Positions 44,081 to 53,500 of a stretch of DNA of 64,000 nt are shown here, one piece after another. Source of the stretch: Streptomyces sp. NBC_00878 (GTDB lineage Bacteria > Actinomycetota > Actinomycetes > Streptomycetales > Streptomycetaceae); NCBI RefSeq assembly GCF_026341515.1, contig NZ_JAPEOK010000001.1, positions 6,882,001 through 6,946,000 on the forward strand. Reading direction: 5' to 3'. The translations under genes and the position numbers were made by a program. The notes under the pieces were generated by a model, which did not search any database, was not told the origin of the DNA, and saw only the letters and a list, made by a program, of their open reading frames with translations. Positions within the stretch are counted from its first letter, which is position 1. Every line of letters begins with the position of its first letter.

Positions 44081-44099
44081 TTAGGTAAGCCTAACCTAA
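44081..44099 (-). promoter_or_regulatory. Iron box (DmdR/DtxR-type) before desA
   Basis: The 19-bp element TTAGGTAAGCCTAACCTAA closely matches the DmdR1 palindrome TTAGGTTAGGCTAACCTAA. Iron-loaded DmdR should repress desABCD here. Confidence 0.92.
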
Positions 44100-44224
44100 G
44101 TTCCTATGGGTTTCCGTTCCACCCGTGCCGCTGTGACCTACGCCTCTCGCCCGTCACTTCTCCGCTACTTCTCCTGCTGCATCTCCCGCTCCTGCTTCCG
44201 CTACTTCTCCCGTTGCTTCCTCCG

Positions 44225-45118
44225 TCACTCGCCTCGCTCGCGCAGCTGCTCCTCGCTCAGTCCGCGGCGCCAGTAGCCGACGAAGGTGACACGCCGGCGG
44301 TCGAACTCGCGCTCCCGCACGAGGTGGCGCCGCAGCGCCTTCACACAGCCGGACTCGCCTGCGATCCAGGCGTACGGGGCCTGGGCGGTGGGGAGTTGGG
44401 CGGCGCGGATGGCTTCTAGGGCCAGGGGGGTGCCGTCGGTGTGTGTCTCGTTGGGGGGCTGGTCCTGTACGTCGCCGCGTACGAGCCAGGTGATCTCGGC
44501 GTCCGCGGCCGTGGTGGGCTCGACGCGGTCACCGGCGTGCGGGACCTCCAGCCAGACGCGGGCCTTCGTCCCGGCAGGCAGCGCCTCCAGGATGGCCGAG
44601 GCGGCGGGCAGGGCCGTCTCGTCGGCCCAGATGACGATGAGGTCCGCGTCGGCGGGCGGGCGGAACCGGATCGCCGTGTTGTCGGCGACGGCCGGGCCGA
44701 GCAGGACGGCCCGGTCGCCTTCCGCCGCGTCCGCGGCCCAGCGGGAGGCCGGGCCCGCGGGGGTGGCGGCGCCGGGTTCCGTGCCGTGCAGTACGAAGTC
44801 GATGTCGATCTCGGTGGTGGTCCCGTGCGTGTCCTGGCGCAGGGCGCGCAGGGTGTACGAGCGCATGACCGCGCGGACGTCTTCGGGGGTGTCGATCCAG
44901 GCCTGGCGCCAGCCGTCGCCGTACTCCATCGGCATGACGGGGGTCTGCTGGCCCGGGCGGGGGAGGAAGAGCGAGAGGCTCTGGTCCTGGCCGTCGGAGG
45001 CGAAGGCGTGGATGTCCGGGCCGGTGAAGGTGACGCGGACGAGGGACGGGCTGAGCCGCCTCGTCCGTGTGACCTGAAGGGTGAAGAAACGGAACGGGGC
45101 GGCTACTGCCGTCGGCAT
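44225..45118 (-). CDS. desF: Siderophore-interacting protein (ferrioxamine reductase)
   Basis: The protein has 297 residues from ATG 45118. The FAD-binding half has TFTGPDIHAFASDGQDQSLS and YTLRALRQDTHGTTTEIDID; the C-terminal NAD(P)H half has LIVIWADETALPAASAILEA and APYAWIAGESGCVKALRRHL, ending YWRRGLSEEQ as in ViuB-like proteins. It reduces ferric siderophore in the cytoplasm to release iron. It lies between desE and desA on the same strand, with a repeat copy before it; separate promoter or read-through from desE is possible. Confidence 0.88.
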   Translation of the reverse strand: MPTAVAAPFRFFTLQVTRTRRLSPSLVRVTFTGPDIHAFASDGQDQSLSLFLPRPGQQTPVMPMEYGDGWRQAWIDTPEDVRAVMRSYTLRALRQDTHGTTTEIDIDFVLHGTEPGAATPAGPASRWAADAAEGDRAVLLGPAVADNTAIRFRPPADADLIVIWADETALPAASAILEALPAGTKARVWLEVPHAGDRVEPTTAADAEITWLVRGDVQDQPPNETHTDGTPLALEAIRAAQLPTAQAPYAWIAGESGCVKALRRHLVREREFDRRRVTFVGYWRRGLSEEQLRERGE

Positions 45119-45190
45119 GGTTTTTGGCTCCTGAGTTGCGTCAGGGGGTGGGTGGTTCGCTTGTGTTCGGTCTGCGGTCCCGGTGGGGGC

Positions 45191-45224
45191 TTGTCGCGCA
45201 GTTCCCCGCGCCCCTGAATGGGCA
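45191..45224 (+). repeat. Repeat copy in the desE-desF gap
   Basis: TTGTCGCGCAGTTCCCCGCG followed by CCCCTGAATGGG is another member of the recurrent family, here a partial hairpin, in the 122-bp gap between the two iron-uptake genes. Confidence 0.7.
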
Positions 45225-45240
45225 CCCCGAACCGAACAGG

Positions 45241-46290
45241 TCAGGCGACCTTCTTGGCCTTCTCTATTGCCTCGGCGAGGTCGTTGAGCATGGGGGTGCA
45301 CTTGGCGTAGGAGAGGATCGGCTCGGGGGTGCGGGCGATGACCTGGCCGGCCTTGACCGCGGGGAGATTCTTCCAGGTCGCCTCGGTGATGTCGGCGGGC
45401 TGGATGGTCGCGGTGCGGTCGTCCATCATGATGATGTCCGCCGGGTACTTGTCGACGTTCTCCCAGCTCAGGTTCTCGAACCAGCCGCCGCTGGCCTTCA
45501 GGGTGTCGGCCGGGGGCTCGACGATGTTCACGCCGAGGGCCTTGAAGTACTCCAGGTCGACGGAGAGGTTCGAGCCGGAGACGTAGAAGATGTCCTGGCT
45601 CGCGGAGCCGATGAGAACCTTGATCTCCGGTCGGGCCTTGGCGGCCCTGCGCAGCCGCTCGGCGGCCGTCTCGAAGTCCGTCTTCGCCTCGACGGTCTTG
45701 GCGGCCTTCACGTCGGCGCCGAGCGACTCGGCGAGCGCGAGCATGCGCTCCAGCGGCTGGGGCAGCTGGCGGTCGTAGACGGAGAGGCCGACGCTCGGGG
45801 CGAGCTTGAGGATCTTGTCCTTGGACTCCTCGGGGACGTACCAGAGGGTGCCCGCGTCATCGAACATCGTGGTGATCAGGACGTCGGGAGCCAGGCCCGC
45901 GTACTTCTCGATGTTGAACTGGCCCCACTCGTTGCCGAGGATCGTCAGCTTGCTGATGTCCATGTCGCCGGCCTGGACATCGGCCTTGCCGTCCTTGGTC
46001 TTGGTCGGGCCGAAGACGCCCTTGACCTCGATGCCGTAGTCGAAGAGGGCGGCGGCGACACCGGTGAAGGCGACGATGTTGGCCGGAGCCTTGTCCAGCT
46101 TCACCGTCGTACCGCGGTCGTCCTCGAAGCTCCAGGGGCCGGCAGCGGCGGCGCTCTTCTTCGAGTCCGCCGAGCCACCGCTCTTCGAGTCTTCGTCACC
46201 GCAGGCGGCGAGCACGGCACCGAGGCCGAAAGCGCCTCCGGCGGCGAGGATGCCGCGGCGGGTGAGGTGGGTGGCACGGGCGTTGGACAT
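45241..46290 (-). CDS. desE: Ferrioxamine-binding lipoprotein
   Basis: The protein has 349 residues from ATG 46290. The signal sequence has a twin-arginine motif (LTRRGILAAGGAFG) and the lipobox VLAAC. The mature protein is a periplasmic-binding type III fold: NIVAFTGVAAALFDYGIEVK, YAGLAPDVLITTMFDDAG and DIIMMDDRTATIQPADITEA. It binds ferric desferrioxamines for import by an ABC transporter encoded elsewhere. It has its own iron box upstream and is the des gene closest to the accessory region. Confidence 0.93.
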   Translation of the reverse strand: MSNARATHLTRRGILAAGGAFGLGAVLAACGDEDSKSGGSADSKKSAAAAGPWSFEDDRGTTVKLDKAPANIVAFTGVAAALFDYGIEVKGVFGPTKTKDGKADVQAGDMDISKLTILGNEWGQFNIEKYAGLAPDVLITTMFDDAGTLWYVPEESKDKILKLAPSVGLSVYDRQLPQPLERMLALAESLGADVKAAKTVEAKTDFETAAERLRRAAKARPEIKVLIGSASQDIFYVSGSNLSVDLEYFKALGVNIVEPPADTLKASGGWFENLSWENVDKYPADIIMMDDRTATIQPADITEATWKNLPAVKAGQVIARTPEPILSYAKCTPMLNDLAEAIEKAKKVA

Positions 46291-46341
46291 GGCTTTGGCT
46301 GCTTTCGAACAGGGCGGATGACCCACTGGACAGTGCGGAAG

Positions 46342-46360
46342 GTAGGTTAGCCTAACCTCA
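46342..46360 (-). promoter_or_regulatory. Iron box before desE
   Basis: GTAGGTTAGCCTAACCTCA is a DmdR/DtxR-like palindrome with the TTAGGTTAG core, about 52 bp upstream of the desE start. The rest of the 338-bp gap between desE and the next gene (46291-46628) holds only the two promoter regions; no gene. Confidence 0.88.
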
Positions 46361-46628
46361 CCATTTGTCCAGAAGGCGGGTTCCACCTGCTGAAATGCCC
46401 GCGGTGGTCCGGGTCGACGCCTGCGAGTGGCGCGTGAGAGCCGGGTGGGCGGGGAAATCCGCGGCGTGATCTTTCGGTCAATGAGCCCCCGGTTCCTTGC
46501 GGTCGAAGCCCTTTTGGTCAGGCCTATTTGTCATTGACATGTGCGCACCATGGGTATGTAGGGTGCCTCAACGTGAACATCCCGTGACTTCCTGTTGGGG
46601 AATTCGTGGGATTCGGGGGAGGCACGGG

Positions 46629-49600
46629 GTGGGCTTGTCCATGTGGAAGAGCGGCAGCGGCAGAGCGTTTGTGACAGCGCTTTCGGTAGCGGTCGTCGGG
46701 GGTGTGCTGCCGGTGGCCGGGTTTGGCACTGCGGCTCATGCGGATGCGTCGTCGACGCAAAGAAATGTCGCGACGGGAAGTGTTCCGCAGGCGGCCCGAT
46801 CCGCGGCGGCGCAGGCGGCCGAGGCCGGGGAGCCCGTGGAGGTGCTCTACGAGCGCACCGAGTACTCGCAGGTGTTCGCCCAGCCGGACGGCAGTTTCAA
46901 ACTGAGCCAGTCGACCACTCCGCAGCGGGTCAAGGGTTCCGACGGATCTTGGCAGCCGGTCGACGTCACGCTGCAGAAGCGCGCGGACGGGCGCATCGCG
47001 CCGAAGAGCGCCGTAGTGGACCTGTCCTTCGCCGGCAAGGGCCCGGGTTCGGACATGATCCGCATCGGGGACCGTAAGGGGCATGTGCTCAGCCTGGGCT
47101 GGGACCGCGTACTTACGGAACCGCTCCTGGACGGGGACACCGCCACGTACCGCGAGGTGCTTCCTGGGGTCGACCTTCTGCTGACGGCGACGCCGGAGTC
47201 GTATCGCGAGGTGCTGGTGGTCAAGACACCGCAGGCGGCTACGAGTCCGGCGCTGGACAAGGTGGTCCTCGGCGTCGACGGTGAGGGGCTGGAAGTCCGG
47301 CCCAGCGCCGACGGCGGCCTGGTGGCGGCGAACGAGGACGGGGTGGAGGTCTTCACCGGGCCACCTGGGTTGATGTGGGACTCCGCCGGTGAGGCCGCCG
47401 AAGGTTCTGGTTCTCGGACCCTGATGGGCGGCAGTGCTGCCGCAGCCGAGGGCGAGGAGGGCGACCCGGCTGTCGGCCCCGGTAACGGTGCCGCTTCCGC
47501 AGTGATGCCTGTGCAGGTCGAGGGCGACAGCATCGCCATCGTGCCGGATGCCGGGATGCTGGAGGGGCCCGGCACTGTCTACCCGGTCTACATCGATCCG
47601 GCGGTCGGACTCGGGCACACGTACCGCACGGTTCTGTCTTCCGACGGCGACAGTTTCTGGAAGTTCGACGGAGCCGGATACGGCATCGGCCGGTGCGGCT
47701 CCAACTCCCAGGGCGCGTGTACCACCGGTGCCTGGTACACGAACCGGATGTACTTCCAGTTCAACTCCGCGAGTGCGCTGCGTGGCAAGTACGTGATCGA
47801 CTCGACGTTCCGGGCGTACGAGACGTGGTCGTTCGACTGCAACCCGGCCTGGGTGGACCTGGAGCGCACCGACGGAATCTCCTCGGGCAGCAAGTGGCCG
47901 GGCCCGGGCGGACCCAAGTCGGACAACAGCTGGGACCAGCTGGGAGACAAGTACGTAGCGGCGGGACGCGGCACCGCGTGTGCGCCGGAGCAGCCGAACG
48001 CGTGGATCGAGTTCAACGACAATCCGGACGAGCCGGATGAGAACCTCAACTCCACGGTGCGGAACTTTGCCGACGGCAGGATCGACAACCTGACGCTCAT
48101 GCTGAAAGCGAAGGACGAGTCGGACGTCACCGCCTGGAAGCGCTTCGACGACAACGCCGAACTCGAGGTGGAGTTCGCCTACCAACCCGGGGTGCCGACC
48201 CGGTATGGGATATGGCCGGGCAACATGGGCGGCGACCCGGACGACGTGCAGTGCTCCACCTCTTCCTCCAACCCGGTCATCGTCACCCGGGCTGAGCCGA
48301 ATGTGCAGGCGTCCGTGCAGACCAAGGTCGAGCACGGCGAGGGAAAGTCAGAAGGCCAGCTCCAGGCCGAGTGGGTGATGGAGCGTCGACAGGCCGACGG
48401 CACCTGGGTGAGCAGTTGGAGCGACTACAAACCCGACGACGGCTGGTCCCCTGACGGCACCGTGGAGACAGCGAAGGTCTCCCCGCGCACGGACAAGACG
48501 ACATACCGGGTCAAGGCCCGGACCCAGTCGCATTGGGCCTACGACACCAAGTCCGGAGACCTGTTCTCGTCCTACACCCCGTGGTGCTACTTCAAGGTCG
48601 ATGCCGATCGGCCACAAGCCCCCGTCGTGAGCGCCGTGCAGGGCGGCATCTACGCGCTCTGCGTCACGGAGGACTGCCCTGCCCAGGGCGGCCCCGGCAC
48701 CCGGGGCAAGCTGCACTTCGCTCAGAACTCCGCGGACACCGATGTCGTGAAGTACGAGTGGCGGCTGCCGGGAATGGCCAAGACCGAGTTCATCACCGGT
48801 GCCGGTGTGGACGAGGAGATCACGCCTTTGGTGGCGGGCCGCCAGACCCTGCAGGTCCGCGGCTGGGACGTCGGCGGCTCCGGTGAGTGGGCCTACGTCA
48901 AGATCAAGGTCGCAGCCGCGCAAGGCGTGCTCGGCCGCTGGCACTTCGACGACTTCCCGGCGGGCTCAGGCGAAAAACTGGCCAAGGACAGCGCGGTCGA
49001 AGGCGCTGTCCGCCACAACGCGACGATGTACACCGACGGCACAGGCTTCTCCTCGCTCGCACGTCGCGGAGACGCGGACCAGTCGCTGTGGCTGGACAGT
49101 ACCGACCCGGCCAAACAGCAGGGATATGCGGCCACTTCGACACCTGTTCTCAACACCAGTGACTCCTTCACCGTGTCGACCTGGGCGTATCTGACCGACA
49201 CCTCCGTCAACAGGGTGGTGCTGGCTCAGCCCGGCAGCGCGGCGAACGCCTTCACGCTGTACTACTCGACCGCCCTCAAGGCATGGGTGTTCAACCGCAC
49301 CGACCAGGACAAGACGAGCCCGGTCTACATCCGCTCCGTCGCCGACCAGCAGAATCCTCAGCTGAAGGTGTGGACGCACTTGGCGGGCGTCTTCAAGACC
49401 GAGGGCGATGACGGTATCCCGGACACCGATCCGACGAACGACACGATCCAGTTGTTCGTCAATGGCCGGCCCCAGGGGCAGCCGGTGAACTTGGCCGGCG
49501 CGGCCTCCACTTACCAACCCTGGTCGGCCTCCGGCGGTCTGCAGTGGGCGCGTTCGGTCAAGGCGGGTGCGGGTCAGGAATTCTTCCGAGGCCGCCTGGA

Positions 49601-50432
49601 TGAGACGGCGGTGTGGCAACGTTCCCTGACCGAGGCGGAGATACGCCTGGAAGGCACGCTCCAGGAGAACGAGGCCGCCGCGACGGAACTGATGGCGGAA
49701 TGGGACGCCTCCACCTCGACGGGCACCGCACTGGCGGAGAAATCGGGCTACCCCTTCCCGGGAATGACACTTGCCGGCAATGCCAAACTCGGGGAAAACC
49801 CGCAACTGCTGACACTGGACGGTGCCAACAGTTACGCCACCACCACCGGACCAGCGGTCGATGAGACCGGTTCCTTCACTGTCAGCGCGCTGACCCGGGC
49901 AGATTCCGCCAAGCTGATCGGCAAGGCCGACGGCTACACCATGAGCGTCGCCAAGCAGAAGATCGGCAATGAGGCGTCGTGGGCCCTGAAGCTGGTCAAA
50001 CTGGCCGACGACATCGACGGTGACGGCAAACCCGAATGCCTCTGGCGTTTCGAGCGCACCAAGGTCGACGCCACGGGGAAGAAGACCGCAACGACGCAGG
50101 TGTCGGCCACCGCTGTGGCGATCCTTGACGAACTCGTGCATGTCACCGGCGTGTACAACGCGGCCGAGGCGTTCGACGACGGCGACGCCACCCGGTTCGG
50201 CACACTGCACCTCTTCGTCGGCGCCGACGAGCAGGCGGACGAAGCGACCGAGCCGAACTTCGCCGATCCGCAGCAGGGCACCGGCGAGCTCGCCATCGGC
50301 CGTGGCCACAGCAACGGCACACCTGGCGAATACCTGCCCGGTGCGGTGGAGGACTTGCGCATCTGGACCGGAGCCATGGAGAGCCGTCAGATCGCCGAGC
50401 GAGTCCTTGGCGAGGCGACGCCCACCGGCTGA
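46629..50432 (+). CDS. Large secreted protein with two LamG-like domains
   Basis: The protein has 1267 residues from GTG 46629, chosen because GGGGGAGG lies 6 nt upstream. A Sec signal peptide (AFVTALSVAVVGGVLPVAGF) ends near AAHADA. The first 700 residues are beta-rich with Cys and Trp (MYFQFNSASALRGKYVIDST; SYTPWCYFKVD). Two LamG/concanavalin-like domains follow: the first about residues 765-1010 (GRWHFDDFPAGSGEK; SFTVSTWAYLTDTSVNRVVL; RLDETAVWQRSLTEAEI), the second about 1015-1262 (AEWDASTSTGTALAEKSGY; AVEDLRIWTGAMESRQI). It precedes the RHS protein by 101 bp and is probably co-exported as a surface partner. It starts an accessory region absent, from memory, in S. coelicolor. Confidence 0.8.
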   Translation: MGLSMWKSGSGRAFVTALSVAVVGGVLPVAGFGTAAHADASSTQRNVATGSVPQAARSAAAQAAEAGEPVEVLYERTEYSQVFAQPDGSFKLSQSTTPQRVKGSDGSWQPVDVTLQKRADGRIAPKSAVVDLSFAGKGPGSDMIRIGDRKGHVLSLGWDRVLTEPLLDGDTATYREVLPGVDLLLTATPESYREVLVVKTPQAATSPALDKVVLGVDGEGLEVRPSADGGLVAANEDGVEVFTGPPGLMWDSAGEAAEGSGSRTLMGGSAAAAEGEEGDPAVGPGNGAASAVMPVQVEGDSIAIVPDAGMLEGPGTVYPVYIDPAVGLGHTYRTVLSSDGDSFWKFDGAGYGIGRCGSNSQGACTTGAWYTNRMYFQFNSASALRGKYVIDSTFRAYETWSFDCNPAWVDLERTDGISSGSKWPGPGGPKSDNSWDQLGDKYVAAGRGTACAPEQPNAWIEFNDNPDEPDENLNSTVRNFADGRIDNLTLMLKAKDESDVTAWKRFDDNAELEVEFAYQPGVPTRYGIWPGNMGGDPDDVQCSTSSSNPVIVTRAEPNVQASVQTKVEHGEGKSEGQLQAEWVMERRQADGTWVSSWSDYKPDDGWSPDGTVETAKVSPRTDKTTYRVKARTQSHWAYDTKSGDLFSSYTPWCYFKVDADRPQAPVVSAVQGGIYALCVTEDCPAQGGPGTRGKLHFAQNSADTDVVKYEWRLPGMAKTEFITGAGVDEEITPLVAGRQTLQVRGWDVGGSGEWAYVKIKVAAAQGVLGRWHFDDFPAGSGEKLAKDSAVEGAVRHNATMYTDGTGFSSLARRGDADQSLWLDSTDPAKQQGYAATSTPVLNTSDSFTVSTWAYLTDTSVNRVVLAQPGSAANAFTLYYSTALKAWVFNRTDQDKTSPVYIRSVADQQNPQLKVWTHLAGVFKTEGDDGIPDTDPTNDTIQLFVNGRPQGQPVNLAGAASTYQPWSASGGLQWARSVKAGAGQEFFRGRLDETAVWQRSLTEAEIRLEGTLQENEAAATELMAEWDASTSTGTALAEKSGYPFPGMTLAGNAKLGENPQLLTLDGANSYATTTGPAVDETGSFTVSALTRADSAKLIGKADGYTMSVAKQKIGNEASWALKLVKLADDIDGDGKPECLWRFERTKVDATGKKTATTQVSATAVAILDELVHVTGVYNAAEAFDDGDATRFGTLHLFVGADEQADEATEPNFADPQQGTGELAIGRGHSNGTPGEYLPGAVEDLRIWTGAMESRQIAERVLGEATPTG

Positions 50433-50533
50433 CCGACCATGCGAGCGGCAGCCGAATCCGGCACGAACACCGCTCACTCCGGCACACAGGCAACCGAACA
50501 GATCCCTGCACACGGATGCGGGTGGGTCACACG

Positions 50534-53500
50534 ATGACGATGGGGCGGAAACGGGCAATGAGGGCTGCACACCGAGTAGGACGGCGACGCTGGATGGGGC
50601 GTGCGGCCGCGGTTCTGTCGTTGGCCATGCTGCCGGGGCTGCTGGCTCCCATCGAGTACCGAGCCGAGGCTCAGGACAAGGGCCTCGGCCGACCGGATCT
50701 GCCCGCCCCTCGCGAAGCCGACCTGCGGCCTGTCGCCACCGAGCCGGACAAGAAGAGTGCCGCTGCACTGAAGAAGGCGGAGGCCGCCGACAAGGCCGCG
50801 GCCGGACGGGCGCGCGACCAGCAGGCGGTGAAGCCCGCATGGCCGAAGCCAGGGACCGTCACGGTCGACGTACCGACCACCGGCACCACGCGCGTCACAG
50901 CCGGATCCCTGCCCATCACCATCGCCGCCCCCAAGTCCGGGCGCACCAAGGCAGCCGACGCGGTGACCCTCACGGTCCTCAACCGGAAGACGGCTCAAGC
51001 GGCCGGCGTCGACGGAGTGCTGCTCACCGCCCAGGGCAAACACAAGGGCGCCGCTCGCCTGACGGTGGACTACCGCAAGTTCGCCGCCGCGGGCGGGGAC
51101 TTCGGCGGCCGGCTCCGCCTCGTGCAGCTGCCCGCGTGTGCCTTGACCACACCCGACAAGCGTGTCTGCCGCGTCCAGACGGAGCTCGTCTCCTCCAACG
51201 ACCCTCGGGCCGCCGCGGTGGCGGGAGACATCACGCTGGCTCAGCCGTCGGCCTCGAACGCCGATCGGCCCACGGCCGCCAGCACAGCCACCACGCGCCA
51301 GGCGACCGTGCTCGCCGTCACGGCAGGCGCCTCCTCAGGGCTGGGCAACTACAAGGCCACTCCGCTGTCGGCCTCCTCCACCTGGGAAGCCGGTGGCTCG
51401 TCCGGCTCGTTCAGCTGGAGTTACCCGTTCGGCGTGCCCGCCCCGGCGGCCGGACCCGGCCCGGATCTGGCCCTCTCCTACGACTCCAGCAGTGTGGACG
51501 GCCGGACCGCCAACACCAACAACCAGGGCTCCCTCGTCGGAGAGGGCTTCGATCTCACCTCCTCCTACATCGAGCGCAAGTACCACTCGTGCGACGACGA
51601 CGGCCAGACCGACAAGTTCGACCTGTGCTGGAAGTACACCAACGCCTCGATGGTGCTCAACGGCAAGGCCTCCGAACTGGTCAAGGACGACACCAGCGGT
51701 GAGTGGCGGCTGAAGAACGACGACGCGTCCAAGGTCGAGCACCTGACCGACACGGCTCTCGAGAACGGCGACAGCAGTGGCGAGTACTGGCGGGTGACGA
51801 CGGGCGACGGCACCAGGTACACCTTCGGCCTGCACAAGCTGCCCGGCGCCCCGAGCGGCGAGCGCACCAACTCCGTGTGGACCGCGCCGGTATTCGGAGA
51901 CGACGAAGGCGAGCCGGGGTACGCCGGTGGCACCACCTTCGCCGGGCGATGGGACGTCCAGGCCTGGCGCTGGAACCTCGACATGGTCGAGGACACTTAC
52001 GGCAACGCCATGACCTACTGGTACGCCACGGAGAAGAACTTCTACGCCAAGAACGGTGTCGATTCCCCGGGCACGGAGTACGTCCGTGGCGGTTACTTGA
52101 AGGAGATCCGTTACGGCCAGCGCGCCGGTGCACTGTTCAGTGCTACCCCGGCGGCCTCGCACAAGGTCACGTTCCCGGTCGCGGAGCGCTGCCTGGCGGC
52201 GTCTTCGGGCTGCGACAGCTTGGACGAGGCGCACCGCACCAACTGGCCAGACGTGCCCTACGACGCGATCTGCAAGGAGGGGGACGCCTGTACCGGCCTG
52301 GGCAGCCCCACGTTCTTCACCCGCAAGCGGTTGACCGCAGTCGAAACGTACTTCTGGAACACGAAGCTGACCACCCCGGCCTTCGACCAGGTCGACTCCT
52401 GGAAGCTCAAGCACCTCTATCTGGATCCGGGCGAGGTCGGCGACTCGTCGGACCAGTCGCTGTGGCTGGACGAGATCCAGCGCACGGGAACCTACGGCAC
52501 CGACATCGCGCTGCCCGCCGTCAAGTTCGGCCACCAGATGTTCAAGAACCGCGTGGACGGTACGGGCGACAACATCCTGCCGCTGGGCAAGCCGCGACTG
52601 TCCACGATCGTCTCCGAAACCGGCCAGCAGACCACTGTCAGCTACCTGCCCGCCGAGTGCACGGCCGGTATGACCAAACCGGCGGAGGACAAGAACACCA
52701 AGCGCTGCTACCCGGTGTACTGGTCGCCCAACGGGGGCTCCGTCCCCCAGCTCGACTGGTTCCAGAAGTACCCCGTCTCGGATGTGCGCCTCGGCTCCAT
52801 CTACGGCGGCACCCTGGCCGTCAACCACCACTACGACTACTCCGGCGGCGGTGCGTGGCACTACAACGACGACCCCATGACCGTGGAGAAGGAACGCACC
52901 TGGTCCGTCTGGCGCGGCTTCGAGAAGGTCACGCGCACCATTGGTGACGACACCGGACCGAAGTCCAAGGACGTCACCGTCTTCCTGCGCGGCATGCACG
53001 GCGACAAGCAGAAGGACGGCTCCACCCGCACGGTGGAGGTCACAGGGATCAAAGCCCCGAAGATCACCGACCTGGATCGCTACGCAGGTGTCACCCGAGA
53101 GCAGGTCACCTACGACGGCGGCGAGGAGGTCTCCGGGAAGGTCAGCGACCCCTGGTCGAAGAAGACCGCCACGCAACACAAGTCGTACGCCGACACCGAG
53201 GCCTACTACGTCCGCACCGAGGCCGGCCACGCCCGCACCCGGGTGACCTCGGGCGGCGCCGCCACGGACAGGACGCGCACCACCCGGACGACCTTCGACG
53301 ACTACGGCATGCCTCTCACGGTGGAGGACTCCGGTACCGAAGCTTCCGGCGACGAGGTCTGCACGCGAACCTGGTACGCCCGCAACACCACCGCAGGGCT
53401 CACCGCGCTGGTCTCCCGTGAGCAGATGGTTGCCAAGGCGTGCAGCGTGGCCACGGGCCTGCTCGACCTTCCGGCCGACGATTCCCGTCCCGGCGATGTG

